Assembly: GCA_050084515.1 (NCBI GenBank)
Contig: CM114273.1
Location: forward strand, 17,794,001-17,858,000
Reading direction: 5' to 3'
From: Blasia pusilla
Lineage: Eukaryota > Marchantiophyta > Marchantiopsida > Blasiales
DNA length: 64,000 bases
The translations under genes and the position numbers were made by a program. The notes below the pieces were generated by a model. That model ran no database searches. It worked only from the letters and a program-made list of their open reading frames with translations, and was not told the origin of the DNA. Below are positions 9,601 to 20,804 of this stretch, one piece after another; within the stretch, counting starts at the first letter, position 1; each line of letters starts with the position of its first letter.

Positions 9601-12350
9601 ACAGCCCTGGCATTAAGCTGCAGAGGAGGGCCCGTGAATCCAGCTTCAAAAGAAGGAGAGGTCTCCATTTCTCCAACTAAGTCCACTGGACACCTTACTT
9701 GTGGCACAACTGCCACAAGTCACATGGATTACAGGACACACTAATCCACACCTACCAACCAGGGGAACGACATCGCAAACTCACTACAGGTTCCAACTAC
9801 AGCAATGGGCAACTCGACAGAGAGTATTGCTATATTGCTTGCATGCGGTTCACTCATTATAAGCTACCCAGGAGCAGTGCTTTAGAACATGTCGTCCCAA
9901 CATACCAGGCCTGTCGGGACTTGTAGTTTTGGGGTTTATACCCAACCAGACCATGTCTAGAGAGAAAGATTGTGACCAAAAAATGTGGTTTTTTGCAGTT
10001 TTGTGATCTACATAGTGATGATTCATACTTGTGATTGATTTTGTTACCATCTCCATTACAAAAATGCAAAAAAACCAAGGATCAAAAGACCAAAGTGAGC
10101 CAAAGGAGATGACCACAAGATATTACTGTCAACCTTTTTTCTCAACCGCTTTCTTTTCCACACTTACCTGCTCTTGAAGTGTGTCCCGGGGACCAGGCGA
10201 GAGGGATCTTGCAGATGACTTCAAATTATCCTCGTCCCCGTGTTTATCATCATCGCCGCCATAGTGATCTGCTGAGACATCACTCAAATGCACATCTGGA
10301 TCTTCCACTCGCATCTTTTTTGTTTCTCTCCTTTCACTGCGCAGAGAAATAGGAATACTTTCTCAGCCATAAGGTGGAGATACTCCTACTTAGGAATACT
10401 CTTTAAAGGTTCTGGAGATGTACCATCTGGAAGGCCAGCTATAATCCACACTTAGCTTGAGAGAGTCATATGGTCATCTCAGCTGAATCACAAAATTTTA
10501 TCCTTGAATACTAGATTTGATGACATTCTACCTGCTAACCTGGGGTCAATGCAGAACGGCAGCACAACAATAGTACAAATTGTTTAATTACAGACGGGAG
10601 AGTGGAAATAAGTGGTGCCAAGACTGGACCTCTTGTGCGATGGAGACCTTGGAACTGAGAAAGATCTACTGGTTCTGCGCCTCCCTGGTGATCTGGAGTG
10701 GCTACCACCTACAGCCCACCGATTCAGCAAACAGGTACGAACATTATATTCATCATCATCTAAAGGAAAGTGCCAAATGAGAAAACAAACAGCAGGTCCT
10801 TGCTAGCAAAGGGTAGAACAAAACAAAACAAACCAACTACTATCATGCGGACACTGTCACTATTGACTGTACCTCTGTCTCTGGGTGAAAACCTTCGATC
10901 TGAAGGATTACTGTGACGAGCTCCTCTTCCCTCTCTGCTTGGGGAACGCCTTCGATGTGGCGGTGATCGCCGTCGGTCCAGCCTATCCCGTAGATCTCCA
11001 CTTCGATGACTGTCCTGCCGTCCTGCCAATCACTTTCACATTCTTATGAGCACCAATCAGGTTCTGACAGCTGTAGTCAGGTCTGTATTATGCCAAATCT
11101 ATCCAAGAGGATTATTCCAAGACGTGAAAAATAGCCGCAATAATACTTACCAAGCGCTGCAGTAATACTTATGTTTGCCAATAGTCAAGCCCTCCTCTGC
11201 TTTTTTAGGCCAAGTCAGGTACAATGGACTAATAATACGCCCGCTAATCCACATGATAAACAGGTCTTAAACCATCTCTTGGGAGCGTTTAGCACTGTTG
11301 ACAAGCCATTATTGATGACACATCCTTTAAGACAGAAAAATTCATGTAGAATTGCGTGCTTTTCTTGGAACATGATATACAGCATCACATGACGGATGCT
11401 GTGCGATCACAGGGGACTGCCTTCGATCCCAGAAAATATAAAGAGGTTATCAGAGGACGGGCGCGGCCTTCCATCCCATATAATAAAGGGTATCCAGCAC
11501 CATGTCTGCGCCCAAAAATCTGCAAAATCATCTCCAGGAATGAGACCCCCCAACAAGTCCGACCCTACACCCATCCCGGTCATTCAGGATCACATTCCTT
11601 GAAGTTTATCATGTATATCTGATGTCAACTGTCTGGATCCCACCACCATCCAGAGGGTTGGTTCTCCTGAAGTGGAGCTGAGCCATCCATGCTGAACACC
11701 GGTACGAGACAACTTAAACTAGATCCCCCTTCCCCGATGAAGAATGCAGTGAGGCTTTTAACTTTTCAAACAAAACCTTCACAACACTCAAAGCACCTCC
11801 ACTCCCACTTCCACGACGTAGAACGCAGTGAGGCTCGTCACACAAAGCCTTGAAAAAAATTCCTACTACCTATACAAAGGCAGTGAAGCAGCAGCAGGAA
11901 CCAGAGTTCTGACCAAAACCAAGGAGACCATCAAGAATTACATCATCTTGCTGAATTTTCATGTATGGAGGAAAATCTACAGAAGAGCTTTGCCAGGGAG
12001 GCGAAATCGCATGAATGGATGTCTGCCAAGAAAAATGAATCATGTTCAAAAAGACTTCTGTCCACCAAGAAAATACAAACCCCAATATAGATCCATACAA
12101 ATAGGGGCGTCCGGGCTCTTCGGTGATTGTGTCTTCCTCTCATCAAAGCTTGCAACGCTGGATCAGAATTTGACCAAACTACATTTAAAGATCGACAAAA
12201 AAAACTGGTCATACCATTGAATCCTCCACCGCCTGGAAACCTCCGGAGCTCGGCATCTCCATGGGCGAATGAGCAACTTTGGCGAGGACAGTTCCCTCTC
12301 TGGTAGAGAGTGCAGAGCTTCGTCTTGTAAAGATCACGTGCATGGGCCAT
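629..12350 (-). CDS. CCCH zinc-finger, RS-rich, coiled-coil protein (multi-exon gene)
   Basis: Eukaryotic gene read on the minus strand. Proposed coding exons: 12215-12350, 10873-11022, 10630-10708, 10168-10336, 4154-4210, 3869-3966, 3649-3720, 2913-3115, about 2203-2558, 939-1154 and 629-751 (TAA). GT-AG borders and codon phase agree across the first nine exons. The protein starts MAHARDLYKTKLC and carries one CCCH finger (C-x7-C-x4-C-x3-H, in KLCTLYQRGNCPRQSCSFAHG without its last residues). Arg/Ser-rich stretches follow (RRRSPPHRRRSPSREGRG, GSHSRSPGRRRRTSRS), then three short coiled-coil exons and an acidic C-terminus. This order matches the plant family of CCCH proteins with SR-like tails, which are thought to act in nuclear RNA processing. 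The last junction is uncertain: the gene may stop at 2158 instead of splicing from about 2203 to the exons at 1154 and 751. A LINE occupies the intron 4211-10167. Confidence 0.8.
4455..5560 (-). repeat. Diverged duplicated block (three copies) beside the LINE 3' end
   Basis: The segments 5240-5560, about 4845-4985 (partial) and 4460-4770 are diverged copies of one sequence. On the minus strand the first and last translate into related peptides (LDSLPKAAALVSNVYWGSQS versus LNSLPNGGTLASSVFCGSK). The units alternate with the 85-bp array. They could be truncated LINE 3' tails inserted head to tail, or an older tandem duplication in the intron. I do not recognise the peptide. Confidence 0.55.
4988..5242. 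repeat. 85-bp tandem repeat, three copies
   Basis: Three near-identical units begin with GACCATGTCTAGAGAC at 4988, 5073 and 5158 (period 85). Each runs through a segment CTGGTTGGACGGTGCTTG. Degenerate partial copies occur at about 4408 and 4805. The array sits between two diverged blocks described separately and just downstream of the LINE. Confidence 0.9.
5560..9650 (-). mobile_element. Non-LTR retrotransposon (LINE), apparently intact
   Basis: A single long uninterrupted coding frame with endonuclease and reverse transcriptase identifies a LINE. The 5' side (9443-9650) is GC-rich non-coding sequence, presumably its 5'UTR. The 3' side (below 5606) runs into repeat blocks with no clear poly-A. 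Exact ends are not certain: a 15-base motif starting GACCATGTCTAGAGA occurs at about 9950 outside the 5' end and again at 4988, 5073 and 5158, so it may mark a target-site duplication or the element's own tail. No RNase H or gag-like CCHC box is evident. Confidence 0.85.
5606..9442 (-). CDS. LINE ORF2-like endonuclease / reverse transcriptase polyprotein
   Basis: The open frame is 1278 codons without a stop. The upstream limit is a TTG; the first ATG is at about residue 78, so the true start is open. Residues 1-210 are unrecognised. An apurinic-type endonuclease spans about 218-470 (NFCG at 224, QETW at 252, GDFN at 367, SDH at 460). Reverse transcriptase spans about 770-1010, with FRQARGCVDHIF, the block FLDLKKAYDTVW, the motif QGVAQGCPLSPTLFNIF and the catalytic FADD at 963-966. 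A C-terminal region (LEYGAAVWDANT…) is shared with CR1/L2/RTE-like families. It would nick target DNA and prime cDNA synthesis in the nucleus. An unbroken frame of this length suggests recent insertion. Confidence 0.92.
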   Translation of the reverse strand: MFAKPLHIISGLEPNISPSSQACEEYQFTYQRRIPRPSIPKLRGEYRHVYVRCSKAPRSLDLGREFNLVYRRRPRFHMIIFGVRPTIDFVSFKIMCAALGFEFLVTAGVTRMMNGHQCIFKGSIKGRGGQYLACHKNQVSQDLRRAYNWRAMVVEGGSSLKERPIPTKPLVIYTPNIFSVLQGTSDEEPAHEEVPCRRQPHLCQKRARRPPSYLVTGLCLGTWNFCGLTHAMKQLEVAEVLLKNQIHICGGQETWETKLMELPHVPHYAWFGKMCSTQGDNNRGMKGVGFFIRDFIVDRCEIISTGLEYQHSIWVKVRAECNWRDMFVGCIYMPTNSESAAVTEAAFDSVKTDCLGFQTKGNIVLLGDFNSWVGQGTDPQAEIGMFGDVRVNGNGTRLITMLRELQLMALNDRHKVGSPAWTRVNFKENESPIVDYIAVDEELYTRSGKITVDATDIGRSDHSLVWTELQQKLKCPTKPVKRVIKKWRIEDFQDEGNKKVYIGKLEENLLAFDTFIESTVKTFGFTRTSVDMVLAWWERGVTDAAEIAVGRKLIIYGRAVKWWSLELKAAIAKRREAYVTSAKARDDASLWAEYVALCKETRLLVRMHKKKMNQATYSSINENFTENQKKFWMEVQKLSKARDKNDVKALKRKDGGMVTKAKQIRHVLEGHYKELGRKPARTSLEEQNFERVVEDFVKIQRGKADDEVELGNPYNDWFSLAEVGAAIEELVNHKAGGGDELVNELLKYGDAAMARSLVSLFNLVWWAEVIPQRWRMGVIVNLFKKGEREDPGNYRGITLLSVVGKLLCGILNNRIFVYLEENSVIKEGQAGFRQARGCVDHIFTFSQIIQGRKKEGKPTYCIFLDLKKAYDTVWRDGHSYSLWKAGLRGKMWRVVEKMYQNTRSRVLVNGQKSGTFDIKQGVAQGCPLSPTLFNIFVNSLLEEMVDSGLGIRVGNSSIVALMFADDFGGLEETGEKLQEMISLTKIWCDMWGMEANVLKCGVMIFNGKEEDQDQQWYWGDQEIPRVATYTYLVIEFSEDCMWDAHIKKTTEKGHKKVNGLSRFLHCRDITSEVKCCVILHTIRPSLEYGAAVWDANTKQRDRLGAVQLKAFRGMMSTSSRTARVGVRSELGVEPLEDRHDIAKLKWQRQLETMDSHRYLKEVMGKTWTQKRPVKQAKSWTKKVQEIVQASKLPVGPELWEQDEKAFVDTITKAVGKRSQQNSTEEAMKMSDLSLLTVYPKRAELKNYLRGTPCLGTRLKFKFRTGAIPLNHKKSRMGT
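12215..12350 (-). CDS. First coding exon: CCCH zinc finger
   Basis: The ATG at 12350-12348 opens 45 codons containing the single CCCH finger and the family motif FAHGDAELRRF directly after it. The exon ends in phase 1 at a GT donor (12214-12213). The next exon at 11022 supplies the two missing bases and continues as GRQDSHRSGDLRDRLDRR, the linker expected in plant relatives. An earlier in-frame open stretch reaches 12398 but has no family resemblance and is probably 5'UTR. Confidence 0.85.
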
Positions 12351-13640
12351 TTCCAAACTTGTTGCAGCAATTTTCGGAGTACGAAGAAACTTGTCCACCC
12401 TTCAATTACCACACCCGCATTTAGGGACTGCAAGAACTGTCAAAACAGAAGAGACTGCTTCGTCCACCGGTTCCGAAGAGTACTTTCACCACAAGTCCTC
12501 GGAATAAGCTGACCCGCTTGCGGTGCCAGAAGACTTAATTCGTCAAATTGTTACTCAGGATGATCTGATAACAGACGGCTTCTTTACACGTTCGACTCTC
12601 GCCTTCTTCGTACGACCTGCAACGACACCAGGAATTGATCGAGAGAGTTCACACTCATGTAAGCCAACACCTATTGTGTCTAATCCCACTAAGAGTCTGC
12701 TATCACGACTACTAACGCATCTAGTAGCATCAGATACATGGCGGTAACCGGTGTAATGTTTTCTGCGTCCTCGTGCGTTAGGGTTCATTTCTCTTTTCAA
12801 AGCTTCTGTGCTGGACGGCCAAGGACTGAGACCTTTCTCCTCAAGAAATTCTTAAAAGCATGGCCGCTAAAGGTGAATTGGCGCGTTGTCGGCCTATACG
12901 TAATGCTCTAACCGCGCTACACAAACATAATGCGACCATTCACTCGAAAAACGACTGGCCTCCAAAATCATTCAGGATCCTAATTCAAGAAAGGAACACC
13001 CCCACATGACCATCAATTTCGGTACAGAAAATCACAAGTCTAGTCATGTAACGCCAAAATCACAGACGTCGCAAGTCGCGCGTTTAAGCACTTACAGGTG
13101 GGAGAAAGCACTCGGATAACCGTCACCAGGAATCTGTCAAAACTCGGCCAATTACTTCCAGTCTGTCTCAGACGCTGAACGCAACCAGAATAAGAGATTG
13201 ATGCCCAACACAATCGATATTTCCGGTCAGGCAAGCGACGAACAATCACCTACTCCACGAAACGCAATCGACAGCCTCTCCCGAAGGAAGCATGTAAGGA
13301 CTGGGGTTGCAAGCAGAGGCGGGGGAGCGAGAGAGGGAGGCGGGGAGGGGAGGTGGGGGGGGGGGGAGAGAAGGGAACGGAAGGGAAGGAGAGGGGGGGA
13401 GTTCCAGGGAACACCGTAACCGGATGGGAACTGAACGTCTACCGGTACGGTGCCCGTCCGCACTCACCAGTAGCCACGGTTAACTGGGCTCAGCCGTTGT
13501 AGGACGCGGCGTCAACTGCACGCCGACAGTGACTGAATATCTATGGAGCTCCTTCTGTCGCGATAGGAGACCGCGACGGCAGCCGATGCGCCATTGTCAC
13601 GCCACCGGGATCGCCGGTAGAAGTCGACGCCAACTTTAGA
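12351..13640. promoter_or_regulatory. Upstream region of the CCCH gene, with G-rich polypurine tract
   Basis: This stretch lies upstream of the CCCH start on the minus strand. It is less AT-rich than the DNA beyond 13.64 kb. At about 13315-13405 there is a plus-strand run of G and A with a homopolymeric G block of more than ten bases, hence a pyrimidine-rich run on the gene's sense strand. Plant promoters and 5'UTRs often contain CT-rich tracts, but no TATA box or transcription start can be fixed here. Confidence 0.4.
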
Positions 13641-16600
13641 ATTAGAAATATCTCACTAAGGGCTTTGGGGTCGATTCCGTGGGGGAATCTTTTTGGCCGT
13701 ACACACATGAAAAAGTTAAATATTCGGTAGATTGGAGAATATTCTAATGTGAACGGTCCTGCCGTGGTTGATTATGTGTATAAATCTCTTATCGATAAAT
13801 CTCTTAGATCACGACTAAGGTGTCTCTAAAATAAAAAACAGTGTTTAAGACTTAGTGTATAATTCGTAAAGGGAAGAGATTAATGATATTGCACACAAAT
13901 TAAATTTTCTCCTTGTTGTCTGTAGTATGTGAAACATTTTCATGTTGCCCATTGTCACGTGTAAAACACGGAGGTGTTTGCAAATCAAGAAGGCACTCTC
14001 CCATAATAATATAGATCATGACTTGTTTGGCATGGAATAGGCCTCTTATTGCCCACCCCATTCGCATTTTTACATCCTCGCAATTTGTAGAGGTGATCGA
14101 GATTTTTGGAAAACAAATTCATTGTTCCGATGGCTTGAGATAGCATGATAATCAAAGAATTTGTAAGACCTTTTTCGATTATCCGTTGGAAAATTGGTTT
14201 ATCTCAATAAAAGGAGGTCGACGTTGCATCTTGATTGGTTATCCACAAGATCCAACCCTAAAGGCCTACTCCAATGGGCCATCTCGAAGCATGGATCCTA
14301 GTCGTAGTATAGATGGCCGAAAATTATAATACTTCTCTTATGAGTTTGTTGTTGTTCAAAGTTGTGAAATTTGATGGGAATAAACTAGTGTGTTGGTCCC
14401 ATATGGGTGGATTATTTCTAATTGTAGGGAATATTCATAAAATTCTTGGATTAGGGAACTTAGTTTATAGGATAATATTTGTTCATCTTCATTAACGTGC
14501 CAAATAATGTACACCTTTGTGTTGTCTCTTTAGAACTATATTACATGAAATAAATAAATAAATTGGGCTTCAATACTTACTCTTATGAGCACGAATAATA
14601 GGGCATAAATTATGACTTTGAGGGGCGCAAAAGATATGACTTCAATGCTAACCCTACTACTAAACATTCATCAAAGTATCCCCACTGGAAGATTACTTTG
14701 TAAATCTGAAATAAATGTTTCATCACAAGCAAGCACTACTTCACCATCGTTGTTTGAACATTACTTTGCATTAAATCTGAAATAAATGTTGAAAGATAAC
14801 CCACTTTTATTGATAAAAATATACACATGCTAGGGCCCCACATTAGACTATTATTCATGTGTTGTGATTTTATTTAATCTTTTTCTAAAATAGTGTCGAA
14901 TTAAAGCACAACTAAGAGGAATTGCATGACATAGTTGTAGTTGGTTATAAGCATGGATAACCTCCAACTCAATACCTTTGCAATCTTTTTTTGAAGTTCT
15001 AATTATCTAGTGGTCCATTCTAGACCCATGCACTTTAGTCAATTACAAAACATGTTCTATAAAGTCATCATCTTAGCACCAAACTTAACGAACCTTTGCA
15101 ATCCAATTAACTGAATATATTGAAGTGCCACAAAAATGTTTTCTATGTAATGTATGGAAATCAAAAAGTTTTAAGGGATGCAAATGTAATTTCTAATTGA
15201 TCCACCTAGATATCGAAGAACATCAAAGGCAACCCTACGGACTTACCCTAATATGTCATAATTTTATCTCTAAAGTTATCTATTAGGACTACTCAAATCC
15301 GAATTATGACCAAGTTCGGAGGCCCCGAATGCCTTAGTTACAATGGATTCTGTTTGGATAAATATGCACCTATGTTGGTGTGCCATTTTTTCCAAAAGGC
15401 GCTTTTATAGGGACGTCCGGAAAAAGATTTTGTCCTCTTTTGGATGATTTTCTTTTTGTAAATTTTAAAAATCAAAGTTATTAAACAAATTCCACTTGTT
15501 TGAACTCAGATTTCTAGCTTCCTTGAACTTCTTCCCCTGTGGGGGAAAGGTGAGTGGCCCTATTGCTTTAAAAAGAACATGATCAATTCTTGCTTATGGA
15601 TCGGAAATTGCAAAAAAAAATCCCTTGCTATCTTACACAAAAAACCTAACTCCTTGTTGATGCAGTCCAATCTGTTATACACGATAACTAGGCGCTTTTG
15701 GTTTTAATTCTAGGCCTCCATCTTTTCTTGGTAGGTTGAACTGATGATTGGCCTTGAGAATTGGCATCATGCATTATACATATGGCTTTAGTCATGTGCA
15801 AAGCAAGTGGGTCATTTGCAATATGAGGAGCATATTCATGCTTAGAAGAGCCTTGGTAATATACATCCAGAATAATTCTAAGTAGGCGAAAAAAAAAATG
15901 AAATAGTTGAAAAGCTAGGGAGACATATAAAAAAAAGTAACCAATACACCTTGTATACACACAAGGTTGCAGTGTTTTCATCCTTAGGTAGAAGAAACAA
16001 GATGCCCGGAAAAGTACAAAGTATGATGCAACTGCTGAGTACCAATGATGATCACATACCCATGATTGTTGTTGATGAAGGAATTGTGTGAACTAAAAAG
16101 ATAAGATTTGGCCGTTACCGGATGAAGCTATAAATGTGTAATATGGAAACCCTCCAACCAATGGTTGAGATCACATAGAACAATCAATGTCTGTAGTGAA
16201 AGGAGGGAGGGTCGTGACTCATAATTGCAAATTTTCCAATTCAAGAAATAAGTCACTACAAAATGAATATTAGGAAAGCATTGGAATAAATAAAAATCAC
16301 CGCACTAATTCAAACGAATAAAACTCAAAATAGAATTTAGAAGGTATGTTTATATATAAGTTAATATTTGCCTCAAATGTCAAAATCAAACACACTTAAA
16401 ATGTTCTCACTAAGATACACATATATGCTTTAGTAAAACAGTAATCCTATGAGAAGTGTTGCCTTAAATTGAGTAAAACACAAAACTTACTATTATTACC
16501 TAGCTTGTATAATAGCTATTGTTATTGTAATGCGAAGGCCATAGATTGCCGCGGTTTCGCATTTAATGCGTGATCGGGCAGCTTGGACGCGGGCATGCAA

Positions 16601-18690
16601 GTTGGTGGGGAATTCCAAAAGTTCAAGGCAGTCGGATTCGATCCCGGCTCTACACCACTGAACCCGGCACCGTACACACTACCCTACCAACGTTTCTTGA
16701 TGTTATGCAGGGGGCTTTGGTATTTAATTGCAAAATTACTTTTTAATTACCGGGGTCTCGCAATCAATGTGATCCAGCGGCTGTTTATGGCTTTTCCATT
16801 GTAATGTAGGTAGTGCCTAATCATTATGTGTGTGTGACAAACAACGTCACTAAAATTCTCTCCGTTGCTTTCTTAGGGAAAGGAAATCTAAACTCAAGCT
16901 TGCCACCAAATTTTTTTGTACAACAAGATGAGATGATGATGGTATAAATTTGATTCTAATACTCCTTACAATTGAGGAGAGTTCCAACACAAATATCAAT
17001 GTTGTCTCTCTGGAACAAACAAACTACGCCTATGTCATTACATCGTAATATAATATGACTATGTAAATTGCCTCTCCCTTGCAACTTATATCCAATAAAA
17101 TAAATCAATAGCTCGTTTAGAGTTTATGGTCTTAAAAAAATGAAAGACTTCAAAAAAAGGTGTAAACAAACATGATAAAGGATTGCATATTTTACATGAG
17201 CATCCTTCCAACTAAAATAGGAGTTTTTTTCAATTAATGCTTCTAGTTGAGAAAACTCATGCGTTATGGTGTCTTATTGGAAATTAATGTGAGGAAAATT
17301 TTTTGCATCCCCCAATTTTTTTACAAGTCTTCAAATCTTTAAGGGGCCTCTAAATATGTTTGGCTAATATAATGTTCCGCTAAGTTCTGGTAGAGCTCTT
17401 CCCAAGAAATATCAAGATTCCCAACACGAAGCATTTCCATGTCTTAATTGAGAACGGAAGTTCTTTATGGCAACGCAAGTACAATGGATTGTCTTAACTT
17501 ACACATTGCAAGCATGTAAGGTTTGTATGGTGAAAAAGTAGTTTAGCCCTACTCTTCATGAACTCCAAAAATGGAATGTTGCCTATGTAGGAACCACGAA
17601 GATAGGGAAATAGGAATGGGAATAAACTCATCTTTATGGTTGCCCTACTATCATAGGATAAACCTTGAAAGTTAGTTGACAGGCTTGTGCGAAATGATAA
17701 AAGCTAACGGCAATACATACTACCATTTAAAAGAAAAATCACTAGACATATAGATTGATGTTTGTAGTGTGTGTGACTAATCCTTTATCTTGGGATGCTT
17801 TGATTAATTCGTCAGCCAATGTCAATGACAATATTAGTAGTCCACAAGTAGGACTTGGTAACTCCAATCATGTTAGATGATCCTTGAAAAGCAGATTTAC
17901 TTGCAATGTGTTTCTTAATTGGCTATAAATGGCGGATGCTGTCGCACAAAAAAGTTGGTATATTCTAGTTTTATAAGGGGATATCTAAAAGGGATTCAAT
18001 AATGAATAACCCTTTATGAACCCCATTAATTTTAGATGATATATCTACCCTAGCCTAAAACTATTCTAGAGAACAATTGTGAATAAAGTGGGTTACAACT
18101 AAGTAAATCTTGCATATAGTATTATATTGATGTCATATTAACATGAAAATTAGTCCTTCGTGTGTGTGTTGAACACTTATTGCACTCATAATGGAAGCCA
18201 AGTTTGGGGATAATGTAATCAATCATAAATGTATTACACAAAGCGTAAGGGGGATAAATTGTTGTCTTCATTGGCTTGAATTTAAGACTCTTCAAATTTC
18301 CTAAACGTACCAATCCACACAAACCAAAACATTGCAAATAGAAATGATAGGTATAGAATCAAAATAAAGAAATAAATGTTGGCTACTCCATGGTATAAAG
18401 TCAAATCAAAGTGGAAGAATGAAACTTTGGGCACAGGTGCTAGGTGATGCATTAATGAACCACGTTCAATAACTCCAAATAGACTGACAATTGAAAAAGA
18501 GATGATGACCTTTTGATATGCGATACAAACAACAATCATAAAGTGAGTGTTGATAGTGGAGCACATTATGAAGAAATTATTGGTGAAAAGGATGAGCCCT
18601 ACTCGGATGTACATATTCATAAAATTTTGAAGAGAAAATGATTGAGATGGATGTTAAAATATACATCGCGGATGCCCTAAAAGATGTAAC
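13641..18690. other. AT-rich intergenic DNA, no gene seen
   Basis: Only short open frames with no family resemblance occur here, and AT content is high throughout. At 16570-16680 there is a short GC-richer island with a tRNA B-box-like string (GATTCGATCCC), which could be an old SINE or a pseudo-tRNA. Nothing else is supported. Confidence 0.6.
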
Positions 18691-18700
18691 TTGCTATAGG

Positions 18701-18960
18701 TGCACAAAAGAATAGGTAGGCTGTGCTTAACTTCACTTGAAATCACAAAAAATAACAAAGATTACTTAATTGACTTATTTAATGAAATCCCAATGTACTA
18801 TGGAGGTAGATGTAGTTGTGTATAATGCACAAAAGAATAGGTAGGTTGTGCTTAACTTCACTTGAAATCACAAAAAACAACAAAGATTACTTAGTCGACT
18901 TATTTAACGAAATCCCAACGTACTATGGAGGTAGATGTAGTTGTGTATAATGCACAAAAG
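18701..18960. repeat. 125-bp direct tandem duplication
   Basis: Two almost identical units start at TGCACAAAAGAATAGGTAGG (18701) and at 18826. The start of a third is visible at 18951 before the sequence diverges. There are only a few single-base differences, so the duplication is recent compared with its surroundings. Confidence 0.9.
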
Positions 18961-19199
18961 AATATTGCGTAGATGGATGTTAATTTATCAATTTGTGGTT
19001 AACCTAAAGATGTAATGTAGAAGAGTAAAATAACAAAAGAAATATAGTGTAAAAAGGTCATCGGGTGAGTCACAACATGTCTTATCACGAGATGGTTTTA
19101 GAGATGACGAGCAATTAACTTTATCTAAACACTAATTGTAATATAAAAATATGTGTTCACAAATGGAATTAAGTGTTCCATAAAATTTAGGGATGAAAA

Positions 19200-20480
19200 T
19201 GTAAGGAAAAGGAAATTGTAGACATTGATGGACACTATATGAGGATCCCAATGGATACAATATCGATGGATACTATATAACATCAATGGATACTATATGA
19301 TGTACAATTTGCAACACTATGTAATGAAAGCATGGTAACAAAATTTGAGGAGAAAGCTTCACCAAATATAGTAAATTTCTATCGTATAAAAATTCCCTAT
19401 TTATATTTGCATGAAGATGGTTCATACCTTGATAATCTAGATAAAGACATGAACCACCTTCTTGCATCATCATGGTCTTTCTCTCCTATATCTCAAAGAC
19501 GAGGGACAAGGATACACTCCTTAATTAAAGAATGCTTGGTCTTTATTGCATAAATCTCTAAGACAAGAGGGGAAAACACAACGTGCACCATTGTCGTCCA
19601 CACTCCTTTATCTAATAACCATCATGGTCTTTTGGGTAAAGATATTCTGGACAAGCAAGGAAAAAAATGTTCATTATTGTCGCCCACACTCCTTAATCAA
19701 ATAACCACGATCTTTCTATCTTAAATCTCCAAGTCAACATGGACAAAACAATGTTCACTATTGTCATCCACACTCCTTAATCAAACCATCATGGTCTTTC
19801 TCAAGTAGACCTCACAAATAGGAGGGATAAAATAATGTCCAATGTTGTCGCCCATACTACTTAATGCTTCAATGATTGGTCTTTCTCTATTGCAAAAGGA
19901 TCTATATTATTATTATCGGAGACATCCATTTCAGTCCAAACACTTGGAACGTCCACACCTTTGCCTTTTTAAACAACACAAATTCGCCACTTGTCAAAAG
20001 CTTACCAATTCAAATTTCTGACTAGGCATTTCTCTATCACGATTTCTAACTCACGAGCATGTATTGCATCCCCCATGCCCACACATAGCATAGACATATT
20101 ACTTGTGTTCATTATAATCATCCCCACTCCTTAATCAAATCAATGTGCGGCCCTTTGAGAAGGGTGGGGGGAGAAAGTAATTAGCGACACATGTGGAGGA
20201 CAAGTGGATGCCCTAGATGGTGAGAAAAAAGATTGAGGAGGACCTGTAGGGGCCGTTATCACCATGATCTTTCTCCAAGAGATCCTCAAGATGAGGGAAA
20301 GTCAGCCTAGAATAATATCCAATACAATCATCCACATTGCTTAATCAAACCATGATGGTCTTTCTCATGTGGATCTCGAATTCAACATCTCCAAGACAAG
20401 AGGGATAAGACATCGTTCACCTCCATAGTCAAACCATGCCATCATGCTTCTTCTCCCTTAGATCTCCAAGACACGAGGAG
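19200..20480. repeat. Degenerate tandem/minisatellite region
   Basis: At 19205-19310 a short unit (ATGGATACTATAT with variants) repeats about four times. From about 19465 to 20460 a loosely conserved unit of very roughly 90-110 bases recurs: CATGGTCTTTCTC, then CTCCAAGA and AGGGA, a TGTTCA…TGTCG block, and CACACTCCTTAATCAAA. Copies are eroded and unequal in length. No coding sequence is supported. Confidence 0.65.
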
Positions 20481-20804
20481 CAAAATCACTTTCCTCATTT
20501 TATCAAACTAGTACTTGCTCGTGCTATGCATGGGAGTAAACATTATTCCTTTTAACTTAGCTCTCTTTTATATGAGCTCCTTACCTTCATTTTAACTCCT
20601 TAAGATAACACATGTCAACATGAACGGAGTCCTTAAGGTGTCTTTCGGAGGTGAAGGGATTTTGTAAATGCATCCTCTATCAATGGTATAATAGATGTAG
20701 GTCCCAACTTCTTCCCTCCTCCCAAGAACAATCTTTTCTTGACAAACCTCATAGTAGATGTGAATCTTTTTCACTCCTTGAACAATCGGCGACAACAAAT
20801 CTTC

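Larger units (their letters stand above)
4211..10167 (-). other. Large intron of the CCCH gene carrying a LINE
   Basis: The exons on either side (10168-10336 and 4154-4210) both meet in phase 0, and the protein reads straight through (…DTLQEQ joined to LRQVQLRNEAL…). The intron is therefore about 5.96 kb, against under 1 kb for most other introns in the gene. Nearly all the excess is a minus-strand LINE plus the 85-bp array and related repeat blocks at 4.4-5.6 kb. The element lies in the same orientation as the host gene. Confidence 0.7.

Noticed and set aside
12870-12930. tRNA-like string on the minus strand (TAGCGCGGTTAGAGC)
   Set aside because: The D-arm resembles a tRNA A box, but no anticodon stem pairs and the T-arm lacks the GTTCGA core; at most a pseudo-tRNA.
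16570-16680. Possible tRNA-derived SINE
   Set aside because: A B-box-like string is present but the A box is weak, there is no tail, and no second copy is seen in the window.
18701-20480. CRISPR-like repeated spacing
   Set aside because: The repeats are direct, unequal and degenerate in a plant nuclear context; no CRISPR repeat or cas gene.
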